From Candidatus Zixiibacteriota bacterium (lineage in GTDB: Bacteria; Zixibacteria; MSB-5A5; GN15; FEB-12), in assembly GCA_029860345.1 (NCBI GenBank), contig JAOUBJ010000005.1, positions 1 through 64,000 of the forward strand: DNA of 64,000 bases, read 5' to 3'. Shown here one piece after another: positions 26,319 through 35,419 of this stretch (position 1 is the stretch's first letter; each line of letters opens with the position of its first letter). Under the pieces are notes generated by a model that saw only the letters and a list, made by a program, of their open reading frames with translations, made no database searches and was not told the origin of the DNA. Made by a program: the position numbers and the translations under genes.

Positions 26319-29081
26319 ATGAAAAAGATATTTGGAAATCTCGTGGACATTCGCAAAGGTGAGATCGGCCTCACGCTGCTCATGTTCTCCAATTACTATC
26401 TGCTCTTAGTTACCTATTATTTTCTGAAGCCGGCGCGGGACTCGCTGTTCCTGGTAAAAGTCAGTTCCGAGATGCTACCGCTGGCGTTTATTATAACAGC
26501 ACTCGTTGCGGCGCCGCTTACCATACTCTACTCGCGGGCCAGTCGCTCGCTTAAGTTGAATCAATTGGTCAATGTGACCATTGCGGTCATCATCATCAAC
26601 TTAGTCATCCTGCGCTATCTGGTTCAGATCAATCAACCTTGGGTGTACTATCTGTTCTATACGTGGGTAAGCATCTACGGCGCCTTGACCACTTCGCAGT
26701 TCTGGCTTTTGGCCAACACCGTCTATGATGCATCTCAGGCCAAACGAGTGTTTGCTCTGCTGGGTCTGGGTGGTATCCTGGGCGCCTTCACCGGCGGCGA
26801 GGTCACGGCTTTCTGTATCGAACGCCTTGGCGTGTCAACTGAGAACCTATTGTTCTTCTGCATGGGTTTTCTTTTCATCAGCGCAGTGTTAAGCAGCGCC
26901 GCCTGGAAAAAAAGTTCCGGTCAATTGAGTCTCAGTAAGAAGCCTCGCAGCCGAGGCAAACCGCGAGCGGAAAAAATGGGACACTCGGTCAAGGCCATCT
27001 TTGGATCGAAGCATCTGAAACTAACCGTTGGAATCATCGCCCTAACCATGATGGTGGCGACCTTTGTCGACTACCAGTTCAAGTCGGAAGCAGTCAACGC
27101 ATTTCCCACCAAACCGGAACTGACTTCGTTTCTGGGACAATTCTATGGTCGTCTCAGTTTGGTGTCGCTCGGTCTGCAACTTTTGTTTGCCTACCGCTTC
27201 ATTCGTTGGTTGGGTGTCGGTGGCATCATAATGTTTCTCCCCATGGGATTGGTCCTTGGCTCGGCGGGCATGTTTATGTTTCCGGGTTTGCTGGCCGCCG
27301 TCCTCCTGCGTGGCGCCGATGGCAGCCTCAAATACTCGCTGGACAAGACCGGTCGGGAGTTGCTATTCCTGCCCATCCCATCGCAGCTAAAGGCTCGCAC
27401 GAAGATATTTATCGATGTGTTCGTCGACCGCTGGTTTCGCGGATTGGCCGGCGGCCTGTTGCTAATGTTCACCGCTGTCTGGAGTTTGTCGGTGCGTGAG
27501 ATTAGTCTGGTGGTGCTCGGCTTGCTCGCCGTATGGCTGGTACTGGTCCTGATGATGCGCAAGGAGTATGTCAACTCGTTCAGGACGGCGCTGGAAAAAC
27601 GACATATCGACGCTGACGACATTCGGATGAATATCAACGACACCGCGACGGTCAACGCCTTGATTGCCGGTCTCGGGTCAACCAATGATCGTCAAGTAGT
27701 GTACTCGCTTCGGATGGTCAAATCGGTGACCGATGTCGAACTCGTCTGGCCGGTCTTGCCGCTTCTCAGACACCGATCGGCCGAAGTAAGGCGGACAGCT
27801 CTTGAAGCCCTTCAAATCCACGGCGGCACCCAGCAAGTCGAGGAAGTGAAACGACTGCTCACAGACTCAGACATAAGTGTCCGCTGTGAGGCTATTCACT
27901 TTCTGAGTCAGCAAGAATCGCCCGACGGGATCGATACTATCAGACAGTACCTGGGCAGCACCGAGATTGGCATTCAACACGGCGCCTTGGCCTGCATGGC
28001 CACCTACGGAACGAGCGAGACGGAGAGACTCTTAACCGACCGGGTGATCAGCGGCATCATGCAGGAAACCTCGCCGGGCGCGGTCGAAGGCCGAGCGCAG
28101 TTGGCGCGTGCTCTGGGAACTATGCAATCGACAAAGACCGCCGAGGTCCTGGAACAACTTCTTGACGACCCATCGACAACCGTCATTAAGCATGCCATCG
28201 CCGGTGTCGGACGCAGGCAGATACGCAGCCGCGTGCCGTGGCTTCTGGAGCATCTGGCCGACCGGGAACTCAGGTCCGACTCAAGAGCCGCCCTGGCTGC
28301 TTTTGGTCGCAGTATCCTGGGAACGCTGCATGACTACCTCATGGATACCGGCATCCCGTTGAACATTCGCCGAAACATCCCCCGCGTGATGCGGCAGATC
28401 CCCATCCAGCAAACGGTAGAGATACTCACAACGGTTCTGGGTAAAGTAGAACCCACTATCAACGGCGCGGTAATCAAAGCCCTGAACAGTTTGCGAACGC
28501 GACACTCCGATCTGGCCTTCAACTCCGATGAACTCGGCGAATCGCTGGTCGGCCAGACTAAGAGCTACTACCAGGTCGCCCGGGTGCTGCACCTTCATCA
28601 GCAGTCCTTGGACAGTCCGGCCGGGAACCTCTTGCAAAGAGCCCTTCAAGAAAAACAACAGCAGAATCTGGAGAGGATATTCAGACTCCTGGGACTGGTG
28701 TATCCGCCCCGAGACATTTATTACGCCTACCTGGGCATCGTGAGTGGCCGCAAGATGCTCCACGCCAACGCCATCGAGTTCCTGGACAATCTGCTGCGTA
28801 CAGACATCAAGAGATATATTCTGCCCATTTTGGACGATGTTTCACCCGGCTTGATACTGCAAAAAGGAAGTGAACTGTTTGAGGTTGGCTACGCAGATCG
28901 CGAAGATGCTCTGACCTATCTCATGGAAGGGCCCGATTCGTGGTTGCGAGCCTGCGCCGTTTTCACTATCCGACCGGACGACTCGCATCGCTTGCAGGAA
29001 CTCGTCGAGAAGTCGCTGGACGATCCGGATCCGGTTGTCCGCGAAACGGCCAGATTAATGAAGGCGAACAAAGGGCCATGA
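26319..29081 (+). CDS. ATP/ADP-translocase-like (Npt/Tlc family) membrane protein with C-terminal HEAT repeats
   Basis: A 920-residue inner-membrane protein. Residues about 1-420 have about 12 transmembrane helices and the nucleotide-transporter start pattern (FSNYYLLLVTYYFLKPARDS), as in the Npt1/Tlc ATP-ADP exchanger family and its MFS relatives. LLGLGGILGAFTGGE at about 148-162 matches the family's second conserved loop. Residues about 430-920 are cytosolic HEAT-type helical repeats (RRTALEALQIHGGTQQVEEV; ALAAFGRSILGTLHDYL). In obligate intracellular bacteria Tlc proteins import ATP; free-living relatives with HEAT repeats have no settled function. It is followed at 88 nt by a cyclic-nucleotide-binding-fold gene and then by a histidine kinase, suggesting sensing rather than parasitic energy uptake. 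Confidence 0.85.
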   Translation: MKKIFGNLVDIRKGEIGLTLLMFSNYYLLLVTYYFLKPARDSLFLVKVSSEMLPLAFIITALVAAPLTILYSRASRSLKLNQLVNVTIAVIIINLVILRYLVQINQPWVYYLFYTWVSIYGALTTSQFWLLANTVYDASQAKRVFALLGLGGILGAFTGGEVTAFCIERLGVSTENLLFFCMGFLFISAVLSSAAWKKSSGQLSLSKKPRSRGKPRAEKMGHSVKAIFGSKHLKLTVGIIALTMMVATFVDYQFKSEAVNAFPTKPELTSFLGQFYGRLSLVSLGLQLLFAYRFIRWLGVGGIIMFLPMGLVLGSAGMFMFPGLLAAVLLRGADGSLKYSLDKTGRELLFLPIPSQLKARTKIFIDVFVDRWFRGLAGGLLLMFTAVWSLSVREISLVVLGLLAVWLVLVLMMRKEYVNSFRTALEKRHIDADDIRMNINDTATVNALIAGLGSTNDRQVVYSLRMVKSVTDVELVWPVLPLLRHRSAEVRRTALEALQIHGGTQQVEEVKRLLTDSDISVRCEAIHFLSQQESPDGIDTIRQYLGSTEIGIQHGALACMATYGTSETERLLTDRVISGIMQETSPGAVEGRAQLARALGTMQSTKTAEVLEQLLDDPSTTVIKHAIAGVGRRQIRSRVPWLLEHLADRELRSDSRAALAAFGRSILGTLHDYLMDTGIPLNIRRNIPRVMRQIPIQQTVEILTTVLGKVEPTINGAVIKALNSLRTRHSDLAFNSDELGESLVGQTKSYYQVARVLHLHQQSLDSPAGNLLQRALQEKQQQNLERIFRLLGLVYPPRDIYYAYLGIVSGRKMLHANAIEFLDNLLRTDIKRYILPILDDVSPGLILQKGSELFEVGYADREDALTYLMEGPDSWLRACAVFTIRPDDSHRLQELVEKSLDDPDPVVRETARLMKANKGP

Positions 29082-29169
29082 TGACTGACCGAACCGATCA
29101 AGACGGGAGGTGTTACATAGATTATGCGGCTATCACAACCAAGCAGCCGAAGACGAAAGGAGCAACCAG

Positions 29170-29592
29170 ATGCTCACAACTATTGAGAAAGTGATCTTTC
29201 TGCAAAATATCGATGTGTTCGCCGAAGTGCCCACCGAGCAACTGGGCTTGCTGGCCACCATTGCCGAAGAAGTGGACTTCGTGGCGGGCGAGGTCATCTA
29301 TAGTGAGGATGAACCGTCGGACGCACTCTACCTGGTGCTTGATGGAACCGTCAGGCTGCATCGCGGCGAGCAGGAGATAGCGCAGGCGACCAACAAAGAT
29401 GCTTTTGGCACCTGGGCGCTGTTCGATGAGGAACCACGGGTGGTGACGGCAACCGTTGTGGATGATGCCCTCTTGCTGCGCGTCGACCGGGAAGATTTCG
29501 TGGACCTTCTGGCCGACAATGTGCAAATCGCCCAGGGCGTAATGAAGACGGTCGTCAAGCGGCTGCGCAGTCTGGTGGAACGTGTGGCCTGA
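29170..29592 (+). CDS. Cyclic-nucleotide-binding-fold (Crp-like N-domain) protein
   Basis: A 140-residue protein made of one cNMP-binding domain without a DNA-binding or enzyme domain. The start at 29170 was chosen because AAAGGAG lies 7 nt before it; an in-frame ATG 60 nt upstream lacks this. The beta-roll core is visible (DFVAGEVIYSEDEPSDALYL, DGTVRLHRG). The phosphate-binding cassette reads FGTWALFDEEPRVVTATV: the usual FGExxLL glutamate is replaced, while the arginine in EPR is kept. Ligand binding may therefore be altered or lost. It lies between the HEAT transporter and a histidine kinase, 88 and 15 nt away. HEAT-type transporters in other bacteria are sometimes fused to cNMP domains, so it may act with the transporter. 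Confidence 0.85.
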   Translation: MLTTIEKVIFLQNIDVFAEVPTEQLGLLATIAEEVDFVAGEVIYSEDEPSDALYLVLDGTVRLHRGEQEIAQATNKDAFGTWALFDEEPRVVTATVVDDALLLRVDREDFVDLLADNVQIAQGVMKTVVKRLRSLVERVA

Positions 29593-29607
29593 TCGGTTCT
29601 AATAACT

Positions 29608-31182
29608 ATGTCGAATGCCAACAATGCAGACCTGGATCGGCTTCGTGAATCGGAAGCGAAGTATCGTCGGATGATCGAAATGGCCAACGATGCCATTTTT
29701 ACCATCGATGCTTCAGATAGTTCTATTTTGGAAATGAACCCCAAAGCCGAGCAAATGACCGGCTATAGCCGAGAGAAACTGGTCGGGCGCAAAGTGTGGG
29801 AACTCCATCCACAAGATGAAATGGCGTCGGCGCAGGAGTTGTTTGCCGAAGTCGTGAAAACCGGTCGGGGTGCGCGGCATGAAATGCATCTCAAACGAAA
29901 AGATGGCGACCTTCTGCACATTGAAGTGAGCGCGTCGGTCATTACCTATGGCGACAAGAAAGTCATTCAGCGTATTTGTCGCGATGTCACCGAGACCTGG
30001 AATCTGCATCAGCGCAATGAGTACATGAAACAGTATTTCCGATCTATTCTCGATATGATGCCGATCGGCCTCGGTGTTCGCAAGAATATCGATAAGACGC
30101 CGGAAGTGGAGTTCGAGAACAGGAACCTTATAGACATGTTCAAACGTGTGCAGGAGCAGGGTTGCGACTGCGCCTGGCACGAAGGTGATAACTCAGGCAG
30201 AGTCGATGTTACGCCGGCCGTGAATCAAAACGGTGTCTACGCCGAAGAGCGCGTCTTTCCCAATGATAAGGTCTTTCAGTTCACCGCCAACTACTTTCGT
30301 GACTTTGAAAACAACTGGCGCGAACTGCAAATCGTTCAGGACGTCACCGAGCGACACCGCCTTCAACAACAACTACAAGCGGCCAACGAGGAACTGGAGC
30401 ACAAGGTACTCGAGCGAACGCGCGAGTTGGAAGAAAAGCACGCTCAACTTCTGCAGGCTGAGAAGATGGCCCTTCTCGGCAACCTGGTCGCAGGCGTTGC
30501 GCACGAAATCAACACCCCGCTGGGCGCGCTCAAGAGTAACTACGACTTATTTGTCAGGTCCATGGAAAAACTGCATTCAATCGCCCAACCGGCGCCGGAT
30601 GCATCCGACGAAGACAAAAAACAGGCTGCCAAGTTGTTTGAGAGTATCCGAAAACTCAACAGTATTAACGAAACTGCGACCGAGCGGATCGTAAACATTG
30701 TCAACTCGCTCAGGACATTTGCCCGCCTCGATCAGGCGGAGATGGACAGTTTCGACCTCCATGAAGGCATAGAGAACACGCTCGTACTCGTGGCGCACGA
30801 ATTGAAAAACCGCATTGAAGTGGTCAAAGACTATGGATCTCTTCCGATGATCGAGTGTTTTCCCAATCAACTGAATCAGGTCTTCATGAACATACTGGTC
30901 AACGCGGCCCAGGCCATCGAAGGTGATGGCACGATCGGTGTAACCACCCGCGCTGAAGACGGCTGGGTGTCGGTAGTGATCTCCGATTCCGGCAAGGGCA
31001 TTCCCCGAGAGGACCAATGGCGGATTTTTGATCCCGGTTTTACCACCAAAAGCGCCGGCGTCGGCACCGGGTTGGGACTCTCAATCGTGCACCAGATTGT
31101 CGGTGAGCACGGCGGAACCATCGAGGTTGAAAGCCGGCCGGGCGAGGGCGCAGTTTTCACAATCAAGCTACCCATTAAGTGA
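29608..31182 (+). CDS. PAS-domain sensor histidine kinase
   Basis: A 524-residue soluble kinase without transmembrane helices. PAS1 spans about 15-130 (MANDAIFTIDASDSSILEMN), PAS2 about 140-250 (QEQGCDCAWHE is an unusual Cys-rich loop). A coiled coil (about 250-285) leads to the dimerisation domain with phospho-acceptor H299 (VAGVAHEINTPLGALKSNYD). The catalytic HATPase domain has the N-box NAAQAIEGDG, G1 SDSGKGIPREDQ, F-box IFDPGFTTK and G2 GTGLGLSIVHQIVGEHGG. It starts 15 nt after the cNMP gene and ends 7 nt before the REC-PP2C gene. The likely path is phosphotransfer to one or both neighbouring REC proteins. Lack of membrane anchoring suggests a cytosolic signal, perhaps redox or the transporter state. 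Confidence 0.94.
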   Translation: MSNANNADLDRLRESEAKYRRMIEMANDAIFTIDASDSSILEMNPKAEQMTGYSREKLVGRKVWELHPQDEMASAQELFAEVVKTGRGARHEMHLKRKDGDLLHIEVSASVITYGDKKVIQRICRDVTETWNLHQRNEYMKQYFRSILDMMPIGLGVRKNIDKTPEVEFENRNLIDMFKRVQEQGCDCAWHEGDNSGRVDVTPAVNQNGVYAEERVFPNDKVFQFTANYFRDFENNWRELQIVQDVTERHRLQQQLQAANEELEHKVLERTRELEEKHAQLLQAEKMALLGNLVAGVAHEINTPLGALKSNYDLFVRSMEKLHSIAQPAPDASDEDKKQAAKLFESIRKLNSINETATERIVNIVNSLRTFARLDQAEMDSFDLHEGIENTLVLVAHELKNRIEVVKDYGSLPMIECFPNQLNQVFMNILVNAAQAIEGDGTIGVTTRAEDGWVSVVISDSGKGIPREDQWRIFDPGFTTKSAGVGTGLGLSIVHQIVGEHGGTIEVESRPGEGAVFTIKLPIK

Positions 31183-31189
31183 GGCGTGG

Positions 31190-32404
31190 ATGAACGCTAT
31201 AGCGGGACCAACCGAAGCCACAACCACTGTGATGATTGTCGACGATGAAGAGATCGTCACGCAGAGTCTGGGGTCGTTCCTGGAGTTTGAGACCGACTAC
31301 GAAATCGCCACCTTCCAGACCCCAAGAGAAGCCCTCCAGATGCTGAAGAAACGCCCTGTCGATCTGGTGATTTCGGATTTTCTGATGCCGGAGATGAACG
31401 GCCTGCAGTTTCTGGCCGAGGTGCGTCGCATGTATCCACAGGTTCCGCGGGTTATTCTTACCGGTTATGCTGACAAGGAGAACGCCATCCGAGCCATCAA
31501 CGAGATCGGACTCTACCAGTATCTCGAAAAACCCTGGGACAACGATCAGCTCAAACTCGTGGTCCGAAACGCCGTGACCAGCAAAAGCCGCCAAGAGCAG
31601 CTTGCCGCCAAGATCAAAGAGCTGGACGGAGTCCTCAGACAGCGCGACAGACTGTTCGAACGCGACGACTTGATGCGACGGGAGTTAGAAATGGCGCGCT
31701 GCGTTCAGGAAAAACTGTTGCCGAACGCGCTGCCCGGGTTGGATGGGTTCTGCTTTGAGGCGCTGTATCGTCCGGCCATGGAACTGGGCGGAGATTTCTA
31801 CGATATGATTGAACTGTCCAATGGTCGCTGGGCGTTGCTCGTTGCCGACATCACCGGTCACGGCATCCAGGCAGCGCTGTGCATGGCGTTGTTAAAATTC
31901 GCTTTTGGATCGTTCGCCGGTTCCGACTGCACGACGACACAGATAATCTCCGGCATGAATCCGATTCTGCATCGTGGCTTGCCGGAAGCGATGTTCGTGG
32001 CTGCCTTGATAACCATCATCGACCCGGTCGGCCGTAAGTGCACGGTTACCAATGCCGGATTACCCTTTCCCATGTTTGTCAACCGCCGCCTCGGCCAGGC
32101 CGAGTGCGTACCGAACGCCGGATTGCTGCTGGGCGTGATCGACCAAGAAGAGTATCAGCCCGGTGAAGAAACCGTCCTACAACTTGACAACGGCGACCGT
32201 TTGATAATATTCACTGATGGCCTGACCGAAATAAAAAACGATTCGGGTGAAATGGTTAACAACGATGCCGTGTGTGATCGTCTGGTGCAAAGCTGCGACT
32301 CGTCACTGGCGGAGGCCCTCAAGCTCTTGGCCGACGATGCTGCGAAGTACACCGATGTCGACAGTCGGGACGACGTCACCCTGTTTGGAATTGAAGCAAA
32401 GTAA
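31190..32404 (+). CDS. Response regulator with PP2C/SpoIIE-type phosphatase output (REC-PP2C, RsbU-like)
   Basis: A 404-residue protein. The start at 31190 was chosen because it lies 7 nt after the kinase stop and gives a proper REC N-terminus (MNAIAGPTEATTTVMIVDDE). The receiver domain has acidic pocket D18/D19/E20, phospho-acceptor D63 (LVISDFLMPEMNG), T91 and K114 (YLEKPW). A coiled linker (about 135-175) leads to a PP2C domain with GGDFYDMIELS, VADITGHGIQAALCM, FTDGLTEI and DDVTLFGIE. Such REC-PP2C proteins (RsbU, SypE, HsbR type) dephosphorylate anti-sigma antagonists or effectors on phosphorylation of the receiver. A cognate STAS or anti-sigma gene is not present nearby. Confidence 0.94.
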   Translation: MNAIAGPTEATTTVMIVDDEEIVTQSLGSFLEFETDYEIATFQTPREALQMLKKRPVDLVISDFLMPEMNGLQFLAEVRRMYPQVPRVILTGYADKENAIRAINEIGLYQYLEKPWDNDQLKLVVRNAVTSKSRQEQLAAKIKELDGVLRQRDRLFERDDLMRRELEMARCVQEKLLPNALPGLDGFCFEALYRPAMELGGDFYDMIELSNGRWALLVADITGHGIQAALCMALLKFAFGSFAGSDCTTTQIISGMNPILHRGLPEAMFVAALITIIDPVGRKCTVTNAGLPFPMFVNRRLGQAECVPNAGLLLGVIDQEEYQPGEETVLQLDNGDRLIIFTDGLTEIKNDSGEMVNNDAVCDRLVQSCDSSLAEALKLLADDAAKYTDVDSRDDVTLFGIEAK

Positions 32405-32419
32405 AGTACGGAGAATACT

Positions 32420-32902
32420 ATGGAAGATAATTCTGCTATCAGCACAGTTGTAATTGTCGACGACGAGGAAATGGTCCTGACCAGCCTGGCCTCGTTTTTG
32501 AATCTGGAAACCAAGTATACGGTCAAAACTTTTGTCTCCGCCGGAAAGGCCCTGGAGTTCATTAAGACCAATGACATCGACCTGGTGATTTCGGATTACC
32601 TGATGCCGGAGATGGACGGGATTAGTTTTCTGGCTCGTGTTCGTGAGCACAAACCGCAGGTGCCGCGCATCATTCTGACCGGCTATGCCGACAAAGAAAA
32701 CGCCATCAAGGCGATCAACGACGTCGGTTTGTTTCAGTATATCGAGAAACCATGGGACAACGAGGACCTTCTGATAATTCTGCGCAACGGTTTGGAACGT
32801 CAGATGCTGATGAAACAGCTTGACGACAAGATCAGTCAGATCAATAGTGCCTATGAAGAGTTGCAGGGATTACAGAAGGAAATTGTCAAGACCTTTGTCT
32901 GA
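32420..32902 (+). CDS. Single-domain response regulator (REC)
   Basis: A 160-residue protein of one receiver domain plus a short coiled C-terminal helix. Acidic pocket DDEE and phospho-acceptor D59 (LVISDYLMPEMDG), T-switch and lysine (FQYIEKPWDN) are all present. It is nearly identical in motif order to the receiver of the preceding REC-PP2C gene (YADKENAIKAIND vs YADKENAIRAINE), so the two arose by duplication. It lies 15 nt downstream in the same operon. It may work as a phosphate sink or shuttle between the histidine kinase and another target. The operon ends here; the next gene is convergent, only 15 nt away. Confidence 0.93.
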   Translation: MEDNSAISTVVIVDDEEMVLTSLASFLNLETKYTVKTFVSAGKALEFIKTNDIDLVISDYLMPEMDGISFLARVREHKPQVPRIILTGYADKENAIKAINDVGLFQYIEKPWDNEDLLIILRNGLERQMLMKQLDDKISQINSAYEELQGLQKEIVKTFV

Positions 32903-32917
32903 GCCGAAGCGATCGGA

Positions 32918-33796
32918 TCAGAACGTCCAGCGATAACTCACGACCATCGGCGCCCCGCCGCTTACGTTGTCGGTGACATCGGGGTCATCGGCAAATTGGT
33001 AGAACAACTCGGCCATCAGCACGCCCACCGCTGCACCCACCATAACATCACTGACAAAGTGCTTGTAGGCATGAATACGGCTCCAGCCAACAAACGACGC
33101 CCACGAGAACAACACTGTCGGGGGCAGCCAGCGATAGTCTCGATACTCCCCGGCATGAAGTTCTCTTCGCATGATTGCCCGTAGACGCAGATTGAGATAG
33201 GCACAGGCAAAAAACGCGCTGGAGGTATGCCCCGATGGGAACGACTGACGGTCATAGTAATTGTCAATCTTCTTTCGCTGACCTGCTAATTCCGGCTCCA
33301 AACATAACAACGGTCGCGGTCGGGCCACGATGGTTTTCAAAAGGCTGGTAGCACCCTGGGTGGCCAATACTCCCGATGTGAACAGAAACAAATCCTGGCC
33401 GAGCTCCTTTCCTTTCTCATACCGTGGCCAAGCCAGATCGGCTGAGACCAATAGGAGCGCTGCCGTGATTGCGGTATAACTGGAACCCCTCTTATTGTCC
33501 AGGAAGTTCGTCTGCCCCAGGCTGCATCGACCGCCCAACCAACGTTGCAACGACGCTTCCAGAGGAAGCGGTCCGCCTATCAACGGATTCCGCGTTGAGT
33601 CTGCATTGCCCACCAGGTGAGCCAGTCCAAAAACAGCTGCCGCCCCTCCACCGATAGTCGCTACCTCCCCGGTCGACAGGTACTCTTGCCCTTGCAGCGT
33701 CGGCGTGGCCAGGAGGACCAACGCAATAAACAACGCCATGAATCCGGTCGGCAGGCGAACAATAACTCGACTTGTCTCTTTAGTCGGTGTAACCAT
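32918..33796 (-). CDS. Exported PAP2-family phosphatase
   Basis: A 292-residue membrane or periplasmic phosphatase. The start at 33796 was chosen because TAGGAG lies just upstream, in preference to a TTG 21 nt earlier. A hydrophobic N-terminus (GFMALFIALVLLATPT) acts as signal or anchor. The three PAP2 motifs are present: KTIVARPRP (KxxxxxxRP), SFPSGHTSSAFF (PSGH) and SRIHAYKHFVSD (SRxxxxxHxxxD). The PAP2 superfamily includes lipid phosphatases such as undecaprenyl-diphosphate and phosphatidate phosphatases. Other helices around the motifs are fewer than in PgpB, so it resembles the soluble/secreted PAP2 group. It is a single gene, convergent with the response regulator. Confidence 0.92.
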   Translation of the reverse strand: MVTPTKETSRVIVRLPTGFMALFIALVLLATPTLQGQEYLSTGEVATIGGGAAAVFGLAHLVGNADSTRNPLIGGPLPLEASLQRWLGGRCSLGQTNFLDNKRGSSYTAITAALLLVSADLAWPRYEKGKELGQDLFLFTSGVLATQGATSLLKTIVARPRPLLCLEPELAGQRKKIDNYYDRQSFPSGHTSSAFFACAYLNLRLRAIMRRELHAGEYRDYRWLPPTVLFSWASFVGWSRIHAYKHFVSDVMVGAAVGVLMAELFYQFADDPDVTDNVSGGAPMVVSYRWTF

Positions 33797-33881
33797 ATTG
33801 GCTCCTACAATAGTCAATTCACCGTTTTGGTTCCACTAAATTAAATCCGCCCGGCCATACCCAGACAGAGCCATGCTACCG

Positions 33882-33915
33882 AAAAAAAGCCGTCCCTGTC
33901 GACAGAGACGGCTTT
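33882..33915 (-). terminator. Intrinsic terminator of the subtilisin-like gene
   Basis: Arms AAAGCCGTC (33886-33894) and GACGGCTTT (33907-33915) enclose an internally palindromic loop (CTGTCGACAG). On the minus strand the hairpin is followed by seven T residues. It lies 22 nt downstream of the protease stop at 33938. Confidence 0.85.
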
Positions 33916-33937
33916 GGATGTATCGGTAGATACCTGC

Positions 33938-35419
33938 TTACGGTATGCAGTAACTGTCGGTCGTTTCGTGGTTGGAACCGGAATTGTAAGTTGTTCCGGA
34001 TTTGGTAACACCTGTCACAGTGGCATCAAAACACAACCCGGAGGAAATACCGCGCAGGGTGAACTTGATCACGCCGGAGCTGCTGGTAGTGCCGCCGAAG
34101 TTGTAATCACTGCCGCCAATGTGGTGCAGCGTCATGGTGACGTTGGCACCAGACACCGGGGTGGAATGATCCTCGGAGTGAATGGTCACGAAAACGTTCA
34201 GGTTCTTCTTGTTGTTGGCCCACGTGATCGACTCCACGTGCATTGTGTCGGCGCCGCCCGGAGGATCGCCGCCACCGAGGTCGTCACCGTTAGTGGTGTT
34301 GATAGTAGCCTTCTCAGCATCAAGCAGTCCCGAACCCTGATCGTCTGACGGCAAGCCGATGTCTTCGGCCGATGACTTCAAAAGGTTGCGAATCTGCTGG
34401 TTGGAGTATCCCGGATGAGCCGACCAGGCCAGCGCCGCACCACCGCAAACCATCGGGGTCGACATTGAAGTACCGCCCATGTAAGCATAGCCGCCACCCT
34501 TGTAGGTGGAGAGAATGTTGTCACCCGGGGCGATAACTTCCACCTCGGGTCCATGGCTGGAGAAACCGGCCAGGCCGTCCGAAGCGTTTGACGCGGAGAT
34601 CGCCATCACACTGCTCAGTGCAGCCGGATACTCAACGTCGGCGCCGTAGCCGTTACCGGCAGCCGCCACGATAAGCAGTCCGGCGTTCCAGGCTGCCTGA
34701 CAGGCATCATCTTCAGACTGAGCATAGCCGCCGCCATAGCTCATGTTCATGATGTCCATGCCGTTGTTGACACACCAGTCGATGCCGTCAAGAATGTCCG
34801 ACAGGTAGAAGCTGCCCGAACGAGAAATCTTCACAGCCCACAGATCGCATCCCGGCGCAACACCGACAACACCTTCGCTGTTGTCAGCCGCCCCGATGAT
34901 TCCTGCAACGTGAGTACCGTGACCAGACTTGTCATCCCAGTTGCGCCCGACGAAAGTTACGCCACCGGCCCAGGGTAGGTCGGGATGATCCATGTCACCA
35001 CCGGAATCGAGGATAGCAACTTTGATCCCGGCGCCGGTGTAACTGGAATTGGCCCAGACATACTCGGCATCAACGCGGTCAACACCCCAATCCAGAGTCT
35101 GGGCCGACGGGTAGCGAAGAATGTCTTCTTCCACATAGCGGACGTTCGGATCGTTTTTCAACGCTTCGATGCCTTCAGCCGTAAGGCTGGCATAGATGAC
35201 CGCGAAGTTCTGGTACTCGCGTTTGACGACACCATTGGATGCCGACAGCGCGGTGCGCACAGCGTTCTTGCCGGTGTAACCGATAAGGACATCGATCGGT
35301 CCATTGTCGGTCGCTACCGTTTCGCTTGATGACGAAGTCGGTGCCTGCTCCTTCGAACAGCCCGACACCAGGAGCACTACCATTGCGAGGGCAAGGATGA
35401 GGATTAGTGCATGTTTCAT
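33938..35419 (-). CDS. Subtilisin-like (S8) serine protease lipoprotein
   Basis: A 493-residue exported protease. The lipoprotein signal ends in VLLVSGC (C21). An inhibitor I9-type propeptide (about 42-103; DVLIGYTGKNAVRTALS) precedes the S8 catalytic domain. Triad and oxyanion residues are D138 (VAILDSGG), H167 (KSGHGTHVAG), N256 (AAAGNG) and S318 (GGTSMSTPM). A C-terminal beta-rich domain (about 390-493; FNFGGTTSSSGVIKF-like) is separated by a Gly/Pro linker (DDLGGGDPPGGAD) and may bind substrate or the envelope. The protein should be anchored in the outer membrane with the protease domain outward or periplasmic. A clear intrinsic terminator follows (33882-33915); the gene is monocistronic. 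Confidence 0.95.
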   Translation of the reverse strand: MKHALILILALAMVVLLVSGCSKEQAPTSSSSETVATDNGPIDVLIGYTGKNAVRTALSASNGVVKREYQNFAVIYASLTAEGIEALKNDPNVRYVEEDILRYPSAQTLDWGVDRVDAEYVWANSSYTGAGIKVAILDSGGDMDHPDLPWAGGVTFVGRNWDDKSGHGTHVAGIIGAADNSEGVVGVAPGCDLWAVKISRSGSFYLSDILDGIDWCVNNGMDIMNMSYGGGYAQSEDDACQAAWNAGLLIVAAAGNGYGADVEYPAALSSVMAISASNASDGLAGFSSHGPEVEVIAPGDNILSTYKGGGYAYMGGTSMSTPMVCGGAALAWSAHPGYSNQQIRNLLKSSAEDIGLPSDDQGSGLLDAEKATINTTNGDDLGGGDPPGGADTMHVESITWANNKKNLNVFVTIHSEDHSTPVSGANVTMTLHHIGGSDYNFGGTTSSSGVIKFTLRGISSGLCFDATVTGVTKSGTTYNSGSNHETTDSYCIP

